Source of the DNA: Mycobacterium sp. 1164985.4
GTDB lineage: Bacteria > Actinomycetota > Actinomycetes > Mycobacteriales > Mycobacteriaceae
Direction: 5' to 3'
Assembly (NCBI RefSeq): GCF_001668575.1
Contig: NZ_LZMD01000043.1
Span: 1-64,000 of the forward strand
Length of the DNA: 64,000 nucleotides
Part shown: positions 55,237 to 63,918 of the stretch, piece by piece
How the letters are laid out: each line of letters begins with the position of its first letter
How positions within the stretch are numbered: the stretch's first letter is position 1
Position numbers and translations under genes: made by a program
Notes under the pieces: model-generated
What the model was told of the DNA's origin: nothing
Database searches by the model: none
What the model saw: only the letters and a program-made list of their open reading frames with translations

Positions 55237-56251
55237 CCTCTTCGACGACCGTGTGGATGAAGCGCATCTTCTCGAGCACCGGGGCGGGTAGCACGAACGG
55301 GTAGAGATCTTCCTTGCCCATCGAGCGGTTCAGCATGTTCAGTGCCCATGACAGGGGTATCCACATCTCAATGATCGCGTCGAAGCTGCTCGGACCCAAC
55401 ACTTTTCGCTCGAATGTCGCGGCCGCGGGCGCGACCCCGAACGCCGCCGCCGTGTCCTGAGTGTCGCGGATGTGCAGGTAGTGCGCGAACGTCTCCGCCC
55501 AGTCCTCGGCGGGATGCATGGTGGCGTAGGAGGAGACGAAGCTCTTCCCCCAGTTGTCGGGCGGACCTTCGTTGTAGTGGCGATCAAGGGCCGCTTGGTA
55601 GTCGGCGTCGGGATCGCCGAACAGTTCGCGGAACCGTGCGTCGTATTCGGGCGACACGCTGACCAGGCGGTAGTAGTAATAGTGCCCGACCTCGTGGCGG
55701 AAGTGGCCGAGAAGTGTGCGGTACGGTTCCCCCATCGCCTTGCGCAACTGCTCGCGGTGTACGTCGTCACCCTCGGCGAGATCCAATGTGATGACGCCGT
55801 TTTCGTGACCGGTGAACACCTTGCGGTGTTCGCTGGAGAGCAGGTCGAAGGCCAGGCCGTAATCGGGGTCCTCGTCGCGGCCGATGATCGGCAGCTTGAG
55901 TTCGTGCAGTTCGACCAGCAGTCGCCGCTTGGCGCGTTCGGCGTCGGCGAACGCCGCGAGGGCCTTGGTGTCGGAGTCCTGGGGCCGGGTACGGGTGAGG
56001 CTGCACGCCTCGCACAGCTTGTGGTCGGGTGTCTTCTCCACCAGCCAGTTGCATTCGGCCAGATGCATGTTCGCGCACAGCTGGTACTTGTCGCCGTCGA
56101 CGAAGCCGGCCTGGCTCTGCTCGTCCCCAGAGGCGATGACCAACAGCGCCATGTCATCGAGCGAGAATCCCAGAGGCCGACCGCACGACAGGCACAGCGA
56201 GTTCTCGAACGCGAGACGCTGACCGCAGTTCGGGCACAGGAAGTCACGCAT
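55223..56251 (-). CDS. Putative zinc-binding metallopeptidase with zinc ribbon
   Basis: 342-residue protein. A zinc ribbon is at the N terminus (CPNCG at 6-10 and CLSCG at 20-24), a second Cys cluster follows (LCAN, CNW, CEAC, about 59-83), and the peptidase motif HEVGH is at 186-190, followed by ADWAETFAHYLHIRDT, which may give the third zinc ligand. This matches the putative zinc-binding peptidase family linked to transglutaminase and ATP-grasp genes. No signal peptide, so likely cytosolic. ATG 56251 overlaps the transglutaminase gene by 8 bp. Confidence 0.85.
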   Translation of the reverse strand: MRDFLCPNCGQRLAFENSLCLSCGRPLGFSLDDMALLVIASGDEQSQAGFVDGDKYQLCANMHLAECNWLVEKTPDHKLCEACSLTRTRPQDSDTKALAAFADAERAKRRLLVELHELKLPIIGRDEDPDYGLAFDLLSSEHRKVFTGHENGVITLDLAEGDDVHREQLRKAMGEPYRTLLGHFRHEVGHYYYYRLVSVSPEYDARFRELFGDPDADYQAALDRHYNEGPPDNWGKSFVSSYATMHPAEDWAETFAHYLHIRDTQDTAAAFGVAPAAATFERKVLGPSSFDAIIEMWIPLSWALNMLNRSMGKEDLYPFVLPAPVLEKMRFIHTVVEEVTQG

Positions 56252-57176
56252 GCAGCACGCCTCCCTCGAACGGTTCGACGTCAACCGCGACCTCGATTTC
56301 GCTGCTCTGCGAATCGGTGTAGATGATGCCGCGCAACGGTGGGACGTCGGCGTAGTCACGCCCGTATCCGACGGTGATGTAGCGCTCGTCGACCATCTGG
56401 TCGTTGGTGGGATCGAGGCCCAGCCACTGGTTCTGCGGTGTCCACACGGCGGCCCATGCGTGGGTCGCGTCGATACCGATCATCCGTTCCTTCCCGGGGG
56501 GTGGATCGGTCGCCAGATATCCGGACACATAACTGGCGGCCAACCCGTTGGCGCGTAGGCAGGCGATGGCCAGCCGTGCAAAGTCCTGACATACCCCTTC
56601 GCGTGCCGCCAAAACCTCGCTGACCTGAGTGGACACCGTCGTCGACCCCGAGCGGTAGGTGAAGTCGGCGTAGATCCGGTGCGTCAGATCCCGCAGCGCC
56701 TCGATCAGCGGTCGTTCGGGCTCGAAACTCGGTGCCGCGTAATCGCGTAGCGCCGGCGTGATCTCGGGTGGCTGCAGGTCGAGGGTGAACTCGGTTGCCA
56801 GGGCCGCCTCCGCGCCGACCGGGCGGGCGATCTCCCACGGCGCCAACGCCGAACCGGCCCCGTACAGAGTCGGCGGCGGCGGGTCGACCTCGACGACCGA
56901 ACGGCTGGTCACCGACAACGTCTGGTGGGGTTCGGTCACATGGAAGTACGAGCTGATGTTGCCGTAGACGTCGCGGCTGGTCGAGCTGTCCGCGGCGGGT
57001 GGATCGATCTCGAGTTCGTGTGACAGGCAGCGCTGACGCGCGGTGTCCCGCGGGGTGAGGAATCCGCGGCCGTAAGAGCTGGTGACGTCGGCGGCGTAGC
57101 GATACACGGTGCGGTGCGTGATGCGGTAGGTGCGGCTGGCGGCCGACGACGTCGGGCCGTCCGGAAAGGCGGTCAC
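56244..57176 (-). CDS. Transglutaminase-like protein
   Basis: 310-residue protein with an N-terminal beta domain (YRITHRTVYRYAADVTSSYGRGFLTPRD) and a transglutaminase-like cysteine domain: Cys in REGVCQDFARLAIACLRANGL (about 198), His in DATHAWAAVW (about 245) and Asp in GLDPTNDQ (about 260) form the triad. Bacterial members of this cluster may act on peptide bonds as proteases or cross-linkers. GTG 57176 overlaps the ATP-grasp gene stop as GTGA; the longer open frame is not used. Confidence 0.88.
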   Translation of the reverse strand: MTAFPDGPTSSAASRTYRITHRTVYRYAADVTSSYGRGFLTPRDTARQRCLSHELEIDPPAADSSTSRDVYGNISSYFHVTEPHQTLSVTSRSVVEVDPPPPTLYGAGSALAPWEIARPVGAEAALATEFTLDLQPPEITPALRDYAAPSFEPERPLIEALRDLTHRIYADFTYRSGSTTVSTQVSEVLAAREGVCQDFARLAIACLRANGLAASYVSGYLATDPPPGKERMIGIDATHAWAAVWTPQNQWLGLDPTNDQMVDERYITVGYGRDYADVPPLRGIIYTDSQSSEIEVAVDVEPFEGGVLHA

Positions 57177-59827
57177 GGCATCAGCCTCCGCTCGTCCGGG
57201 CCCCACAGGTGCTGCATGCCGCCCGGCAGCGACAGATGCGTCGCGGTGATCACGTTCGACAGTTCGCGAAGGTCGCGGTGCATCCCGTCGAGCAGGGCGG
57301 CGAGCTCGGAGCGCCGGCCGTCGGCGATCTCCTCGAGGTCGTCCGGGTCGAGCCGCCGCAGCCGGGTACCGATCTCGTCGACCATCCGCTCGGGACGTGA
57401 TGAACCCGAGGAACCCGGAAGCGCCTTGAGTCCCGTGCGCAGCCGCTCCAGCTGGTAGGCCAGCGAGCGCGGGTTGTCGATGTCGAACAGCACCAGTTCG
57501 GCGACTGCGGAGACGCTGACCTTACCCAGCATCCGCCGTCGGTAGATGACCGATGACTCACACACCACAAGGGTCGATTCGGTAATGGTCTGCTCGGCGC
57601 CGGGACTGCGCGCGGTCGTCAGCGTCGCACTCAGCAGCGCGGTGAGGTTGAGCCCGCGTTCAATGCGTTTGCCGATGTCCATCATCGTCCAGCTGACGTC
57701 ACGGATCATCGACTCGGCCGCCACACCCGAGAGCGCCAACATGCCCGCGAGGGTGAGGTTGGTGGCCGCCGTGAGAAACGCATCGCCCTCGGCCTGCGAA
57801 TCGGGCGGCTCGTTGGCGGGGCGCCCCGACGCGGGCGAATGGAGCAGCGCACGTTCGACAGCGGCCAGCACCATCCACGTGTCGTTGGACATCTGATCGC
57901 GCACCGAACGGGTGACCAGGCCGAGCCGCTCGACCGAGTGCGCCAGCGACCCCGGTCGGTGTCGGTCGGCGGTCAACGACCACAGCGTCGACTGTGCGGT
58001 GGCAACCATCTCCGCGTAGTCGCCGTCGGCGCCGGTGTCGGTGCCGGTCAGGTGGCCCAGTGCGGTCAGCAGCACGGGCACGCACTCGCTGCCGTCCATG
58101 TCTCGGCGGTAGTGGAATTCGTGATAGCGATCCCTGGTCACGGTGAGCAGTCGCGCCATGTGCTCGGCGCGTTCGGCGTAGCGCCCCGCCCAGAACATGT
58201 CGGCCAGCACGCGCGGCGAGCTGACCGCCCGCGTCGCGCTCGGCGTGATCGCAGGCAGCTCGACCGGCGGTACCCGGTCCACGGTGACCCGCTCCGGCGC
58301 CCGGACCCAGACATCCTTGGCCGCAACGGTGTTGAGCGTGTAAGCCGCATCGCCGGGCGCCAACACATATCCGAGCCCGCCGATCATCGGCGCGTAGCCG
58401 TCGCGCTGAGCGACCGTGAACAGCCGCATGCCGACGTTCGTCGCCGAGAGCCCGCCCAGGCCCGCAACGCTTGGTGCAGAGGAGAACTGCGGGATTTCCT
58501 GGCCGACCCACTGCCACGGTGTGGCTTCGATACACGCGGCGAGCTGCTTGCGCTGCTCGGTGGACAGCGCCGGACCGACGATGGCCCGCCCGCCTGTCAC
58601 CGGTTTGATCAACAGCGACGGCAGGTGGGCCAGCAGATGCGAGCGTTCGGTTCCGATGCCACCCCAGTACATCGGCGCGGTGTCGAGTACCGGCGACTCG
58701 CCGAGCAACCGCTCCGAGAGCTGGGGCAAAAACCGCTGCAGGCCCGGGTTTTCCAGGATGCCGCTGCCGAGGGTGTTGACGACGGCCGCGGTGCCGCGGC
58801 GCAGCGCCTCGACGAGGCCGGCGACGCCGAGCCGCGAGTCGGAACGCAGATCCAGCGGGTCGACCCAGTCCGCGTCGACGCGGCGCAGCACCACGTCGAC
58901 ACGCTTGAGCGTGCCCATCGACCGCATCCACAGCTTGCCGTCGCGCACCACCAGGTCGGCGCTCTCGACGAGGGGGAAGCCCAGGACGCTCGCCAGATAC
59001 GCCTGGTCGAACGCGGTCTCGGAGTGGATGCCCGGGCTGAGCACCACCACCATCGGTTCCTCGGCCGACTCCGGGGCAGCGTCGATGAGCGCGAGACGGA
59101 GCGCTTGCGCCCACGGCGACGCGGGCCGCGGGCCGATCCGTTCGTAGAGGTCGGGTACGGCGTGCGCGACGACGCGCCGGTCCGCCAGCGCGTAGCCCGC
59201 GCCCGACGGTGCCTGCGTCCAGTCGGCGTTGACCACGAAACTGCCGTCGCCGACGCGGCTGACGTCGCAGCCGTGCAGGAACAGCTGGTGGCGGCCGGGA
59301 ACGTCGATGCCTCGCGCGGCCCGCACATAGCCGGGGTGGGCGAAGAGAAGATGCGCGGGCAGCACGCCGCTGGTGATCGATACCTGAGGCCCGTACAGGT
59401 CGGTGAGGACGGCGTCGAGCAACCGGGAGCGCTGCAGCAGACCGGATTCCAGCGTGTTCCACTCGGTGGCCGAGATCACCAGGGGCAGCGCGTCGAGATG
59501 CCAGGGCCCCGGTTCGGCGGGTTCGTCGCCGTTGGTGCCGGGCTGGCCGACCACCGAACCGTGGCGGTCGACCTGGACGTAGGTGATGCCGTCGTTGTCG
59601 ACGAGGCTGCGCACCACGTCGCGCAGCTGCGCCAGGCCGGGGCGACCGCGCTCGGCCACACATTCGGCCAGTTCCTGCCACGCCGGGCGGACATCGCCTG
59701 CGGCGTCGACGAACTCGTCGTAGCCGCTGCCTGCACCCGGTCGCACATCGAACAGCGCCTGCTGGACGCGCGCGGTGCGGTATCTGCCCAGCAGGTCGTC
59801 GGGAACATTCGGTTCCGGAAGTGCCAT
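57173..59827 (-). CDS. Circularly permuted ATP-grasp/alpha-E domain fusion
   Basis: 884-residue protein, the same length as M. tuberculosis Rv2567. The first half (about 85-490) is a circularly permuted ATP-grasp (DUF404/407-type): HPGYVRAARGI, GDGSFVVNADWTQAPSGAGYALADRR, and LLIKPVTGGRAIVG. The second half (about 510-870) is the all-helical alpha-E domain (FWAGRYAERAEHMARLLTV... RTGLKALPGSSG). Together with the transglutaminase and the zinc peptidase it forms a cluster predicted by others to make or modify a peptide by ATP-driven ligation. ATG 59827 chosen; the frame continues upstream as antisense sequence only. Confidence 0.92.
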   Translation of the reverse strand: MALPEPNVPDDLLGRYRTARVQQALFDVRPGAGSGYDEFVDAAGDVRPAWQELAECVAERGRPGLAQLRDVVRSLVDNDGITYVQVDRHGSVVGQPGTNGDEPAEPGPWHLDALPLVISATEWNTLESGLLQRSRLLDAVLTDLYGPQVSITSGVLPAHLLFAHPGYVRAARGIDVPGRHQLFLHGCDVSRVGDGSFVVNADWTQAPSGAGYALADRRVVAHAVPDLYERIGPRPASPWAQALRLALIDAAPESAEEPMVVVLSPGIHSETAFDQAYLASVLGFPLVESADLVVRDGKLWMRSMGTLKRVDVVLRRVDADWVDPLDLRSDSRLGVAGLVEALRRGTAAVVNTLGSGILENPGLQRFLPQLSERLLGESPVLDTAPMYWGGIGTERSHLLAHLPSLLIKPVTGGRAIVGPALSTEQRKQLAACIEATPWQWVGQEIPQFSSAPSVAGLGGLSATNVGMRLFTVAQRDGYAPMIGGLGYVLAPGDAAYTLNTVAAKDVWVRAPERVTVDRVPPVELPAITPSATRAVSSPRVLADMFWAGRYAERAEHMARLLTVTRDRYHEFHYRRDMDGSECVPVLLTALGHLTGTDTGADGDYAEMVATAQSTLWSLTADRHRPGSLAHSVERLGLVTRSVRDQMSNDTWMVLAAVERALLHSPASGRPANEPPDSQAEGDAFLTAATNLTLAGMLALSGVAAESMIRDVSWTMMDIGKRIERGLNLTALLSATLTTARSPGAEQTITESTLVVCESSVIYRRRMLGKVSVSAVAELVLFDIDNPRSLAYQLERLRTGLKALPGSSGSSRPERMVDEIGTRLRRLDPDDLEEIADGRRSELAALLDGMHRDLRELSNVITATHLSLPGGMQHLWGPDERRLMP

Positions 59828-59847
59828 CAGTGCAGAACCGTAACCGG

Positions 59848-60786
59848 TCACCCCGGGATGCGGCGCGGCGCGCTGTGCCTCCGGTCGGCCAGCCGGCGCG
59901 TCCACAGGACGAGCACACCGGCCAAAACGATCGCGACCAGGTTGACCGCCAGCTGCGATGCGGACTTGGCCGCGACGTTCCAGTCCCCGACCGTGCCCGC
60001 GACGACCGCGAACCCCGCGGCGGGCACGGTCATGACCGAGATGAAAACACCTACGAGCGCAGCGGATTTCGAGGTGATCAGCGACAGCATCCCAGCCGTG
60101 CCGGCGAGGAACGCGACGACGAACGACAGCGGGCCGACTTGGAAGATGAAGTCGACCTCGTCCAGTTCGCTGGTGCTGGTGACGGTGATCCAGCCGATCG
60201 CCTCGCCCGCCAGGACGGCGACCGATGTGACGAGCATCGCGACCGGAAACCCGACCAGGAGCGCCAACGCCGCACGTCGTGCGAGGTACCTTCGGCGGCG
60301 CACCAGCGACACGGCCAGCGCCGCCAGCGGTCCGAACTCGGGGCCCACCACCGTCGCACCCACGACCGTCACGGGCGAGTCGGTCACCACACCGATCGAA
60401 GCGATCAAGCAGGCCACACACAGGAAGGCCAGGAAGGTGACGTTCAGGCTCGATTCCTCGCGGGTGCGCACCGCCAGCTCGTCCCACACCACCGCGTCGG
60501 CGGGATCGCCGTCGGCCGCGTCCTCGGCGCGGTACGCACGGGCCGAGAGCACGGTGTCGACGAAGTCGAGGGTGATCGCGCCGCGGTCCTTGACCCGCAG
60601 CTTCTTGAGCGCGTCGATCACCTCGTTGGCCGACTCCCTGGCGATGTCGGCGGTGATCTCGTCTCCGCGCGGTTCCACGGCGGCGTCGCGGTGAATGACG
60701 ATGTGGGTGACGCCCGGGTTGTCCTGCAGGACGGCCATGACGGCGTCGCGCTGATCCGTCGGCGAGATGACGCGCAGATGCAGCAC
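59848..60786 (-). CDS. DUF389 membrane protein
   Basis: 312-residue DUF389 protein. A soluble N-terminal part (about 1-95, RVISPTDQRDAVMAVLQDN) is followed by six or so membrane helices, with SPVTVVGATVVGPEFGPLAALAVSLV as the conserved core motif. Function unknown. ATG 60786; 20 bp upstream of the ATP-grasp gene start, so possibly cotranscribed with it. Confidence 0.86.
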   Translation of the reverse strand: MLHLRVISPTDQRDAVMAVLQDNPGVTHIVIHRDAAVEPRGDEITADIARESANEVIDALKKLRVKDRGAITLDFVDTVLSARAYRAEDAADGDPADAVVWDELAVRTREESSLNVTFLAFLCVACLIASIGVVTDSPVTVVGATVVGPEFGPLAALAVSLVRRRRYLARRAALALLVGFPVAMLVTSVAVLAGEAIGWITVTSTSELDEVDFIFQVGPLSFVVAFLAGTAGMLSLITSKSAALVGVFISVMTVPAAGFAVVAGTVGDWNVAAKSASQLAVNLVAIVLAGVLVLWTRRLADRRHSAPRRIPG

Positions 60787-60836
60787 ATCGGCACCCTACG
60801 CATGGCGTGCCGGCTCGCGTCGCCGAACGGGCCGGT

Positions 60837-61304
60837 TCAGCGCTTCAACCGCACCGCCAGTTCGTCGGGCGGTACGCGGTGCCCCTCGGCGCACCGGATC
60901 TCGACGGTGGCCTCCGCGCCGCACCCCTGGTGCGCCAGGCGTAACGGCGTGCGGTTAGGCAGGTGGCGCCTGCCCCACTCGAACATCGCCCAGACCACCG
61001 GCATGAACTCCCGGCCGGCCTCGGTGAGCACGTACTCGTCGCGGCTGCGCTGGCCCGGCTCCTGGTAGGGCTGCCGCTCCAGCAGACCGGCCTCGACGAG
61101 ATCCGAAAGCCGCGACGCCGCGGCGGCTTTGGTGACCCCGACCCGGCGCCAAAAATCCTCGAACCGGGTGGTGCCGTAGTACGCCTCGCGCATGATGAGC
61201 ATCGCCGACTTCGTGCCCAGCACCGCCATCGTCTTCTCGATCGGACACTCCCCGACCGCCGACCAGGCATCCCGGTCGGCCAGCCTCCCCTGCAGAACTG
61301 TCAT
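60837..61304 (-). CDS. HxlR-family transcriptional regulator
   Basis: 155-residue winged helix regulator: CPIEKTMAVLGTKSAMLIMREAYYGTTRFEDFWRRVGVTKAAAASRLSDLVEAGLLERQPY covers the DNA-binding domain, with the conserved Cys at residue 20 typical of the family. ATG 61304 chosen; GTG or TTG further upstream would enter the operator. Divergent from a thiolase with the operator between, so it probably controls the thiolase. Confidence 0.86.
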   Translation of the reverse strand: MTVLQGRLADRDAWSAVGECPIEKTMAVLGTKSAMLIMREAYYGTTRFEDFWRRVGVTKAAAASRLSDLVEAGLLERQPYQEPGQRSRDEYVLTEAGREFMPVVWAMFEWGRRHLPNRTPLRLAHQGCGAEATVEIRCAEGHRVPPDELAVRLKR

Positions 61305-61334
61305 GGAATTCACCCTACCCCTGAGTTGTTCCAT

Positions 61335-61363
61335 CTATACCTAGCTGGTATAGCTGGGTATAG
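61335..61363. promoter_or_regulatory. HxlR operator between hxlR and thiolase
   Basis: CTATACC (61335-61341), TAGCT, GGTATAG (61347-61353), CTG, GGTATAG (61357-61363): one perfect inverted repeat plus a third half-site in direct orientation. A plus-strand promoter TTGTTC (61326-61331), 17 bp, TATAGC (61349-61354) overlaps the dyad, so binding would block thiolase transcription. Confidence 0.65.
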
Positions 61364-61393
61364 ACAAGTTCACTCAGCGTGGAGGAGGCAGCA

Positions 61394-62590
61394 ATGTCCG
61401 GATTCTCAGGTCGGGACGCCGTCATCGTCGGAGCGGTTCGCACCCCGATCGGCAAGGGCAAGCCGAACGGAGCGCTGCACGACGTGCTGCCCGTGGACCT
61501 GCTCGCGCACAGCCTCAAGGAGCTGGTGGCCAGGGCTGGGATCGACCCGGTGCAAATCGACGACGTCATCGCCGGCGCCGTCACCCAGGTCGGTGACCAG
61601 GCGGTCAACATCGCGCGCAATGCCCTGCTCGGGGCGGGATTCCCGGAGTCCGTGCCGGGCACGACGGTCGACCGCCAGTGCGGCAGCAGCCAGCAGGCCA
61701 TCCACTTCGCCGCGCAGGGAGTGATCTCGGGCGCCTACGACATCGTCGTCGCGGCCGGGGTCGAGTCGATGTCACGCGTGCCGATGGGCTCGAGCGTGCT
61801 GCCCGGCAGCGACCCGTTCGGCGAGATGGCGCAGCGGTATCCCGAAGGCCTGGTGCCCCAGGGCATCAGCGCGGAGTTGATCGCGGCGAAGTGGGGTCTG
61901 TCGCGCCAGCAGCTCGACGAGTTCTCGGCGGGCAGCCACGAGAAGGCCGCCGCCGCGACCAAGGAGGGCCGCTTCGACAACGAGCTGACCCCGATCAACG
62001 GCCTCACCACCGACGAGATCATCCGGCCCGGCACGACCGTCGACACGCTCGCCGCGCTGAAGCCGGCGTTCTACAACCCCGCCTACGAGCAGCGCTTCCC
62101 GCAGATCGGTTGGGAGATCACGCCGGGCAACTCGTCGCCACTGTCCGATGGCAGCGCGGCGGTGCTGATCACCACCAGCGAGGTGGCCGCGCGCCTGGGC
62201 CTGCGCCCGCTCGCGCGCATCCACTCGATGACCGTCGTCGGGTCGGATCCGCTCTACATGCTGACGGGTGTCATCCCCGCGACGGAGAAGGTGCTGCAGC
62301 GCGCCGGGCTGACGCTCGCCGACATCGACCTGTTCGAGGTCAACGAGGCGTTCGCGCCCGTCGTCCTGGCCTGGGCGCAGGAAGTCGGAGAGCCGGCTCC
62401 CGCTGATCTTCTTGCCAAGACGAACGTCAACGGCGGCGCGATCGCGATCGGTCATCCGCTGGGTGCCAGCGGCGCGCGGATCATGACCACGTTGGTCAAC
62501 GCGCTCGAGCAGCGCGGCGGCCGCTACGCGTTGCAGACGATGTGTGAGGGCGGCGGCATGGCCAACGCCACCATCATCGAGCGCCTCTGA
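61394..62590 (+). CDS. Acetyl-CoA acyltransferase (thiolase)
   Basis: 398-residue thiolase, condensing or cleaving acyl-CoA and acetyl-CoA. The acyl-accepting Cys96 is in DRQCGSS, His354 in NGGAIAIGHPLG and the second Cys384 in CEGGG. Length and motif layout fit FadA-type degradative thiolases. ATG 61394 follows GGAGGAGG (61381-61388) by five bases; an earlier ATG at 61379 lies before this site. Likely under HxlR control. Substrate chain length cannot be told. Confidence 0.92.
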   Translation: MSGFSGRDAVIVGAVRTPIGKGKPNGALHDVLPVDLLAHSLKELVARAGIDPVQIDDVIAGAVTQVGDQAVNIARNALLGAGFPESVPGTTVDRQCGSSQQAIHFAAQGVISGAYDIVVAAGVESMSRVPMGSSVLPGSDPFGEMAQRYPEGLVPQGISAELIAAKWGLSRQQLDEFSAGSHEKAAAATKEGRFDNELTPINGLTTDEIIRPGTTVDTLAALKPAFYNPAYEQRFPQIGWEITPGNSSPLSDGSAAVLITTSEVAARLGLRPLARIHSMTVVGSDPLYMLTGVIPATEKVLQRAGLTLADIDLFEVNEAFAPVVLAWAQEVGEPAPADLLAKTNVNGGAIAIGHPLGASGARIMTTLVNALEQRGGRYALQTMCEGGGMANATIIERL

Positions 62591-62599
62591 GCCGAGCGG

Positions 62600-62644
62600 T
62601 TTCGGTGCGCTACCTATCGCCCAGCGATCGGTTCCGCACCGAAA
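62600..62644. terminator. Inverted repeat between thiolase and nitroreductase-like gene
   Basis: TTTCGGTGCG (62600-62609) is fully complementary to CGCACCGAAA (62635-62644) around 25 bases that hold a smaller GCGATAG/ATCGC pairing. It sits between two convergent ends and could terminate both, although no T tract follows. Confidence 0.5.
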
Positions 62645-63067
62645 TCAGGCTCGGGCGAGCTCGAAGACCGGGATGACCCGGCTGGTCTTGGCTTGGTACT
62701 CCCCGAACACCGGCGTGATCTCGACCAGCTTCGGGTAGAGCTCGTCGCGCTCGTCGCGAGGCAGCTCACGGGCGTTGGCGTGGCATTCGCCTGCGCCGAT
62801 CTCGACGCGGACCCGCGGATCGGCCCGTAGGTTGTGCACCCACGCCGGATCCTTGTCGGCGCCGGCGAACGACCCGACGACGTAGATCCTGTCGTCGATG
62901 TCGAAGTACGCCAGCGGCGACACCCGCGGCTGAGAAGACTTCGCGCCGGTGGTGTGCAGCAACAGGAGGTTTGCGCCCTCGAACGGTCCGCCGACCTTGC
63001 CGCCGTTGGCGCGGAACTCGTCGACGATGGCCTCGTTGAATTCCTTGAAGTTGGAGATCTCGGTCAC
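62645..63067 (-). CDS. F420-dependent nitroreductase-family (deazaflavin) protein
   Basis: 140-residue split-barrel protein of the Ddn/DUF385 family. Typical segments are LLLLHTTGAKSSQPRVSPLAYF (about 35-56), DPAWVHNLRADPRVRVEIG (about 78-96) and EYQAKTSRVIPVFEL. Members bind F420 and reduce quinones or nitroimidazoles. GTG 63067 (VTEISNF) is chosen for the GGAG nearby; a GTG at 63112 would add 15 residues without family similarity. Divergent from the SDR at 63124. Confidence 0.86.
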   Translation of the reverse strand: MTEISNFKEFNEAIVDEFRANGGKVGGPFEGANLLLLHTTGAKSSQPRVSPLAYFDIDDRIYVVGSFAGADKDPAWVHNLRADPRVRVEIGAGECHANARELPRDERDELYPKLVEITPVFGEYQAKTSRVIPVFELARA

Positions 63068-63123
63068 CTCCGCTCCAAGTCCCGGCGAAGGCTCGGTATT
63101 CCGCACCCGCATAATCGACGACC

Positions 63124-63918
63124 ATGCGGGTCATCGTCACGGGCGGTAACAGCGGCGTCGGCAAGGCCACTGCGGCGGCTCTGGCCGCCGACGGGCACCG
63201 CGTGGTGATCGCGTGCCGCGACGTCGACAAGGGCCGTCGGGTCGCCGACGAGATCAGCGGGGATGTCGCGGTCGCCGCCCTCGATCTCGCCGACCTGTCC
63301 AGCGTGCGCTCGTTCGCCGACTCCGTGGAATCCGTTGACGTGCTGGTGAACAACGCCGGCGTGATGGGAATGCCGTTGACGCGCACCGCCGATGGCTTCG
63401 AGGCTCATATCGGCATCAACCACCTCGGCCACTTCGCGTTGACGTGTCTGCTGGCCGACCGGATCACCGACCGGGTGATCTCGGTGGCCAGCGCGACGTA
63501 CCTGTTCTGCAGCCTGCACCTCGACGACCTGAACTGGCATCGGCGCAAATACTCGAAGTGGAGTGCCTACGGCGAATCCAAATTGGCCAACCTGCTGTTC
63601 ATCGCGGAACTGGCCCGCCGCGGTGTACGTGCCTACGCGACCGACCCCGGCGCGACCGACACCGATATCACCCGATCGCTGGGCATGGGCGAGCACCGGC
63701 GCATTCGGCGCCTGATGCACACCCCCGCCCAGGGCGCACGGGCCACGCTGCAGGCGATGACGACCGACCTGCCGAGCGGCACGTATCTGGCGCCGCGTTT
63801 CAACCAGATCGGCAGGCCGAAGGTGACGCGGTTGCGGCCCAAGGCCGTGGATCCGGTGACGGCGCGCCGGTTGTGGGAAGCGTCGGCCGAATTGACCGGT
63901 TGCGACTGGCCGGCCTGA
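63124..63918 (+). CDS. Short-chain dehydrogenase/reductase, retinol-dehydrogenase-like
   Basis: 264-residue SDR. NAD(P) motif TGGNSGVGKA (about residues 6-15), NNAG (about 78), HLGHF, Ser in SVASATY and Tyr-x3-Lys in YGESKLAN (about 153-157) are all intact. The ACRD motif after the second strand points to NADP use. Divergent from the Ddn-like gene with 56 bp between; starts at ATG 63124. Substrate unknown. Confidence 0.88.
   Translation: MRVIVTGGNSGVGKATAAALAADGHRVVIACRDVDKGRRVADEISGDVAVAALDLADLSSVRSFADSVESVDVLVNNAGVMGMPLTRTADGFEAHIGINHLGHFALTCLLADRITDRVISVASATYLFCSLHLDDLNWHRRKYSKWSAYGESKLANLLFIAELARRGVRAYATDPGATDTDITRSLGMGEHRRIRRLMHTPAQGARATLQAMTTDLPSGTYLAPRFNQIGRPKVTRLRPKAVDPVTARRLWEASAELTGCDWPA

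Noticed and set aside
57839..60694. A 951-codon plus-strand open frame
   Set aside because: Antisense to the ATP-grasp/alpha-E and DUF389 genes with shadow-like composition.
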